Shown here: positions 6,537 through 7,378 of the stretch, one piece after another
How positions within the stretch are numbered: the first letter of the stretch is position 1
How the letters are laid out: each line of letters begins with the position of its first letter
Source: Algivirga pacifica
GTDB lineage: Bacteria; Bacteroidota; Bacteroidia; Cytophagales; Flammeovirgaceae
Direction of reading: 5' to 3'
Assembly (NCBI RefSeq): GCF_039543525.1
Contig: NZ_BAABJX010000066.1
Span: 1-7,378 of the forward strand
DNA length: 7,378 bases
Translations under genes and position numbers: made by a program
The notes under the pieces: model-generated
What the model was told of the DNA's origin: nothing
The model's database searches: none
The model's input: only the letters and a program-made list of their open reading frames with translations

Positions 6537-7121
6537 ATGAAGTCCATTACATTAAACAATAATACTCCTCCTGCCTTACTCTTAATCGATATACAGCAAG
6601 GTTTTGAAGATATCGCGTATTGGGGAGGAGGAAGAAACAACCCACAAGCCGAAGAGCTTGCTGGAAAGCTCCTAACGATATGGAGAGCAAGGAAATGGCC
6701 ACGCTTTCATATACAGCATTGCTCTACTACGCCTGAATCTCCTTTACATCCATCCCATCAGGGTAATGCCTTCCACCCGGCAGTAACACCTCTTTCTGAT
6801 GAACCCATTATTCAGAAAAACGTCAACAGTGGCTTTATCGGCACTTCCCTTAAAGAGCAATTAGAAGCCCTGAACATAGAAGATCTCATTATTGTAGGAT
6901 TGACGACTGATCATTGTGTTTCCACTACTACTCGTATGGCAGGAAACTACGGATACAATGTCTATCTGATTGAAGAAGCTATTGCCACCTTTGACAAAGT
7001 AGGTGTAAAAGGAGAATCCTATCCGGCACAACTGATTCATGATACAGCACTAGCTAGTCTGAATGGAGAGTTTGGGAAGGTAATTTCTGTGGAGGAGCTT
7101 TATGGAGTATTGGAAGTTTAA
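6537..7121 (+). CDS. Isochorismatase-fold cysteine hydrolase
   Basis: This 194-residue cytoplasmic hydrolase has a complete Cys-Lys-Asp triad of the isochorismatase superfamily: D18 in ALLLIDIQQGF, K94 in IIQKNVNSGF, and C127 in IIVGLTTDHCVSTT, where the usual cis-peptide lies just before the nucleophile. Length and the alpha/beta repeat pattern fit the family. The segment YWGGGRNNPQAEE follows the first strand and resembles a subgroup of cysteine hydrolases that includes streptothricin-hydrolase-like enzymes. The substrate is unknown; amides such as nicotinamide or other C-N bonds are typical in the superfamily. I chose ATG at 6537, preceded by an AGGA at 6530-6533. A TTG in the same frame at 6507 would add ten residues outside the domain and is less likely. 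There is no signal peptide. It is divergent from the receptor phosphatase across 163 bp, and followed after 22 bases by an inverted repeat. Confidence 0.88.
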   Translation: MKSITLNNNTPPALLLIDIQQGFEDIAYWGGGRNNPQAEELAGKLLTIWRARKWPRFHIQHCSTTPESPLHPSHQGNAFHPAVTPLSDEPIIQKNVNSGFIGTSLKEQLEALNIEDLIIVGLTTDHCVSTTTRMAGNYGYNVYLIEEAIATFDKVGVKGESYPAQLIHDTALASLNGEFGKVISVEELYGVLEV

Positions 7122-7143
7122 CAGGTATATACCATAAGACTAT

Positions 7144-7213
7144 TGATCAAAGAGCGCGTTGGGTACGATTTCGTCTCTAATAGGTACTTATACAACGCTG
7201 AACTCTTTGATCA
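7144..7213. repeat. Interrupted inverted repeat, 70 nt, unknown role
   Basis: tgatcaaagag (7144-7154) pairs perfectly with ctctttgatca (7203-7213). After an asymmetric internal loop (1 base against 4), gcgttg (7156-7161) pairs with caacgc (7193-7198). Inside are further possible pairs, gtac 7163-7166 with 7184-7187. No T-tract follows on either strand. It starts 22 bases after the cysteine hydrolase stop codon and ends 28 bases short of the rRNA terminator. It could stabilise the 3' end of the hydrolase mRNA, encode a structured RNA, or be an intergenic repeat with terminal inverted repeats. It does not fold as a tRNA. Confidence 0.6.
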
Positions 7214-7241
7214 GAGGGTGATCTAAATCAATAAAATGCAC

Positions 7242-7280
7242 AAAAAAAGGTTAGCAAACATCCTGTGTTTACTAACCTTT
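7242..7280 (-). terminator. Intrinsic terminator of the rRNA operon
   Basis: A 15-bp stem (7246-7260 with 7266-7280) with a 5-base loop is followed, in the minus direction, by a seven-T run (7242-7248). The single non-Watson-Crick position (7255/7271) is a G-U wobble in the minus-strand RNA but a C-A mismatch in the plus-strand RNA, so the structure is built for minus-strand transcription, ending the operon whose 5S gene is at the right edge. Confidence 0.85.
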
Positions 7281-7286
7281 CTATTT

Positions 7287-7311
7287 AATTACTAATTGAA
7301 AATTAATAATT
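7287..7311 (-). other. A/T hairpin in the 5S rRNA 3' trailer
   Basis: aattactaatt (7287-7297) and aattaataatt (7301-7311) form an 11-bp stem with a 3-base loop. As with the terminator, the one irregular pair (7292/7306) is a G-U wobble only in the minus-strand RNA. It lies 10 bases beyond the likely 3' end of mature 5S rRNA, where it may act in 3' processing or simply precede the terminator. Confidence 0.5.
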
Positions 7312-7321
7312 AATGATTATA

Positions 7322-7378
7322 AGGAGTGGCAATGACCTACTCTCCCGGGTGTTATCCCAGTACCATCGGCGCTGTAAG
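7322..7378 (-). rRNA. rrf: 5S ribosomal RNA, 3' part, cut by the window edge
   Basis: Read on the minus strand, the edge shows the conserved 3' half of bacterial 5S rRNA: CTTACAGCGCCGATGGTACT, then a short segment leading to CCCGGGAGAGTAGGTC and the 3' end ATTGCCACTCC. The internal GATGGTACT and GGGAGAGTAGGTC blocks are diagnostic. About half of the roughly 110-120 nt gene is present; the 5' half, and presumably the 23S and 16S genes, lie to the right of the window. The exact mature 3' end is estimated to within a few bases. Confidence 0.93.

Noticed and set aside
7144..7213. tRNA gene or remnant transposase near the rRNA operon
   Set aside because: There is no cloverleaf, T-loop or CCA end, and the short translated fragments on either strand are too brief and interrupted by stops to support a transposase remnant.

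Overview
The window comes from an AT-rich member of the Bacteroidota, most likely a Cytophagales-type marine or aquatic gliding bacterium. Three things support this: a secreted protein with a C-terminal type IX secretion (T9SS) sorting domain; a 7TMR-DISM/SpoIIE receptor phosphatase of the kind common in Cytophagales; and gene starts that mostly lack a Shine-Dalgarno sequence, with a TAnnTTTG-like promoter element. The genus cannot be fixed from the sequence.

Layout. Positions 1-588 hold a probable 35-residue single-pass membrane peptide (43-150, minus) and a non-coding block. In that block, a 277-bp palindrome-rich segment is flanked by exact 13-bp direct repeats and appears to have inserted into a terminator. 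Positions 589-2982 (minus) encode a large secreted serine beta-lactamase-fold hydrolase with an Fn3-like module, a glutamine-amidotransferase-like module and a T9SS tail. A 323-bp divergent intergenic region follows, then phosphatidylserine decarboxylase (psd, 3306-4187, plus). psd converges on a 7TM receptor/PP2C phosphatase (4262-6373, minus), with a GC-rich hairpin between them. Divergent from the phosphatase is an isochorismatase-fold cysteine hydrolase (6537-7121, plus). The right edge is the 3' end of a minus-strand 5S rRNA with its trailer hairpin and intrinsic terminator, so an rRNA operon enters from the right.

How the genes relate. They alternate in strand and do not form an operon: an envelope lipid enzyme (psd), a surface or secreted hydrolase, a membrane sensor feeding a phosphatase output, and a soluble hydrolase of unknown substrate. 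There is no sign of a defence island, CRISPR array or prophage. The most notable non-genic signals are the segment inserted in the terminator at 219-521, the interrupted 70-nt inverted repeat at 7144-7213, and the unannotated small membrane peptide at the left edge.
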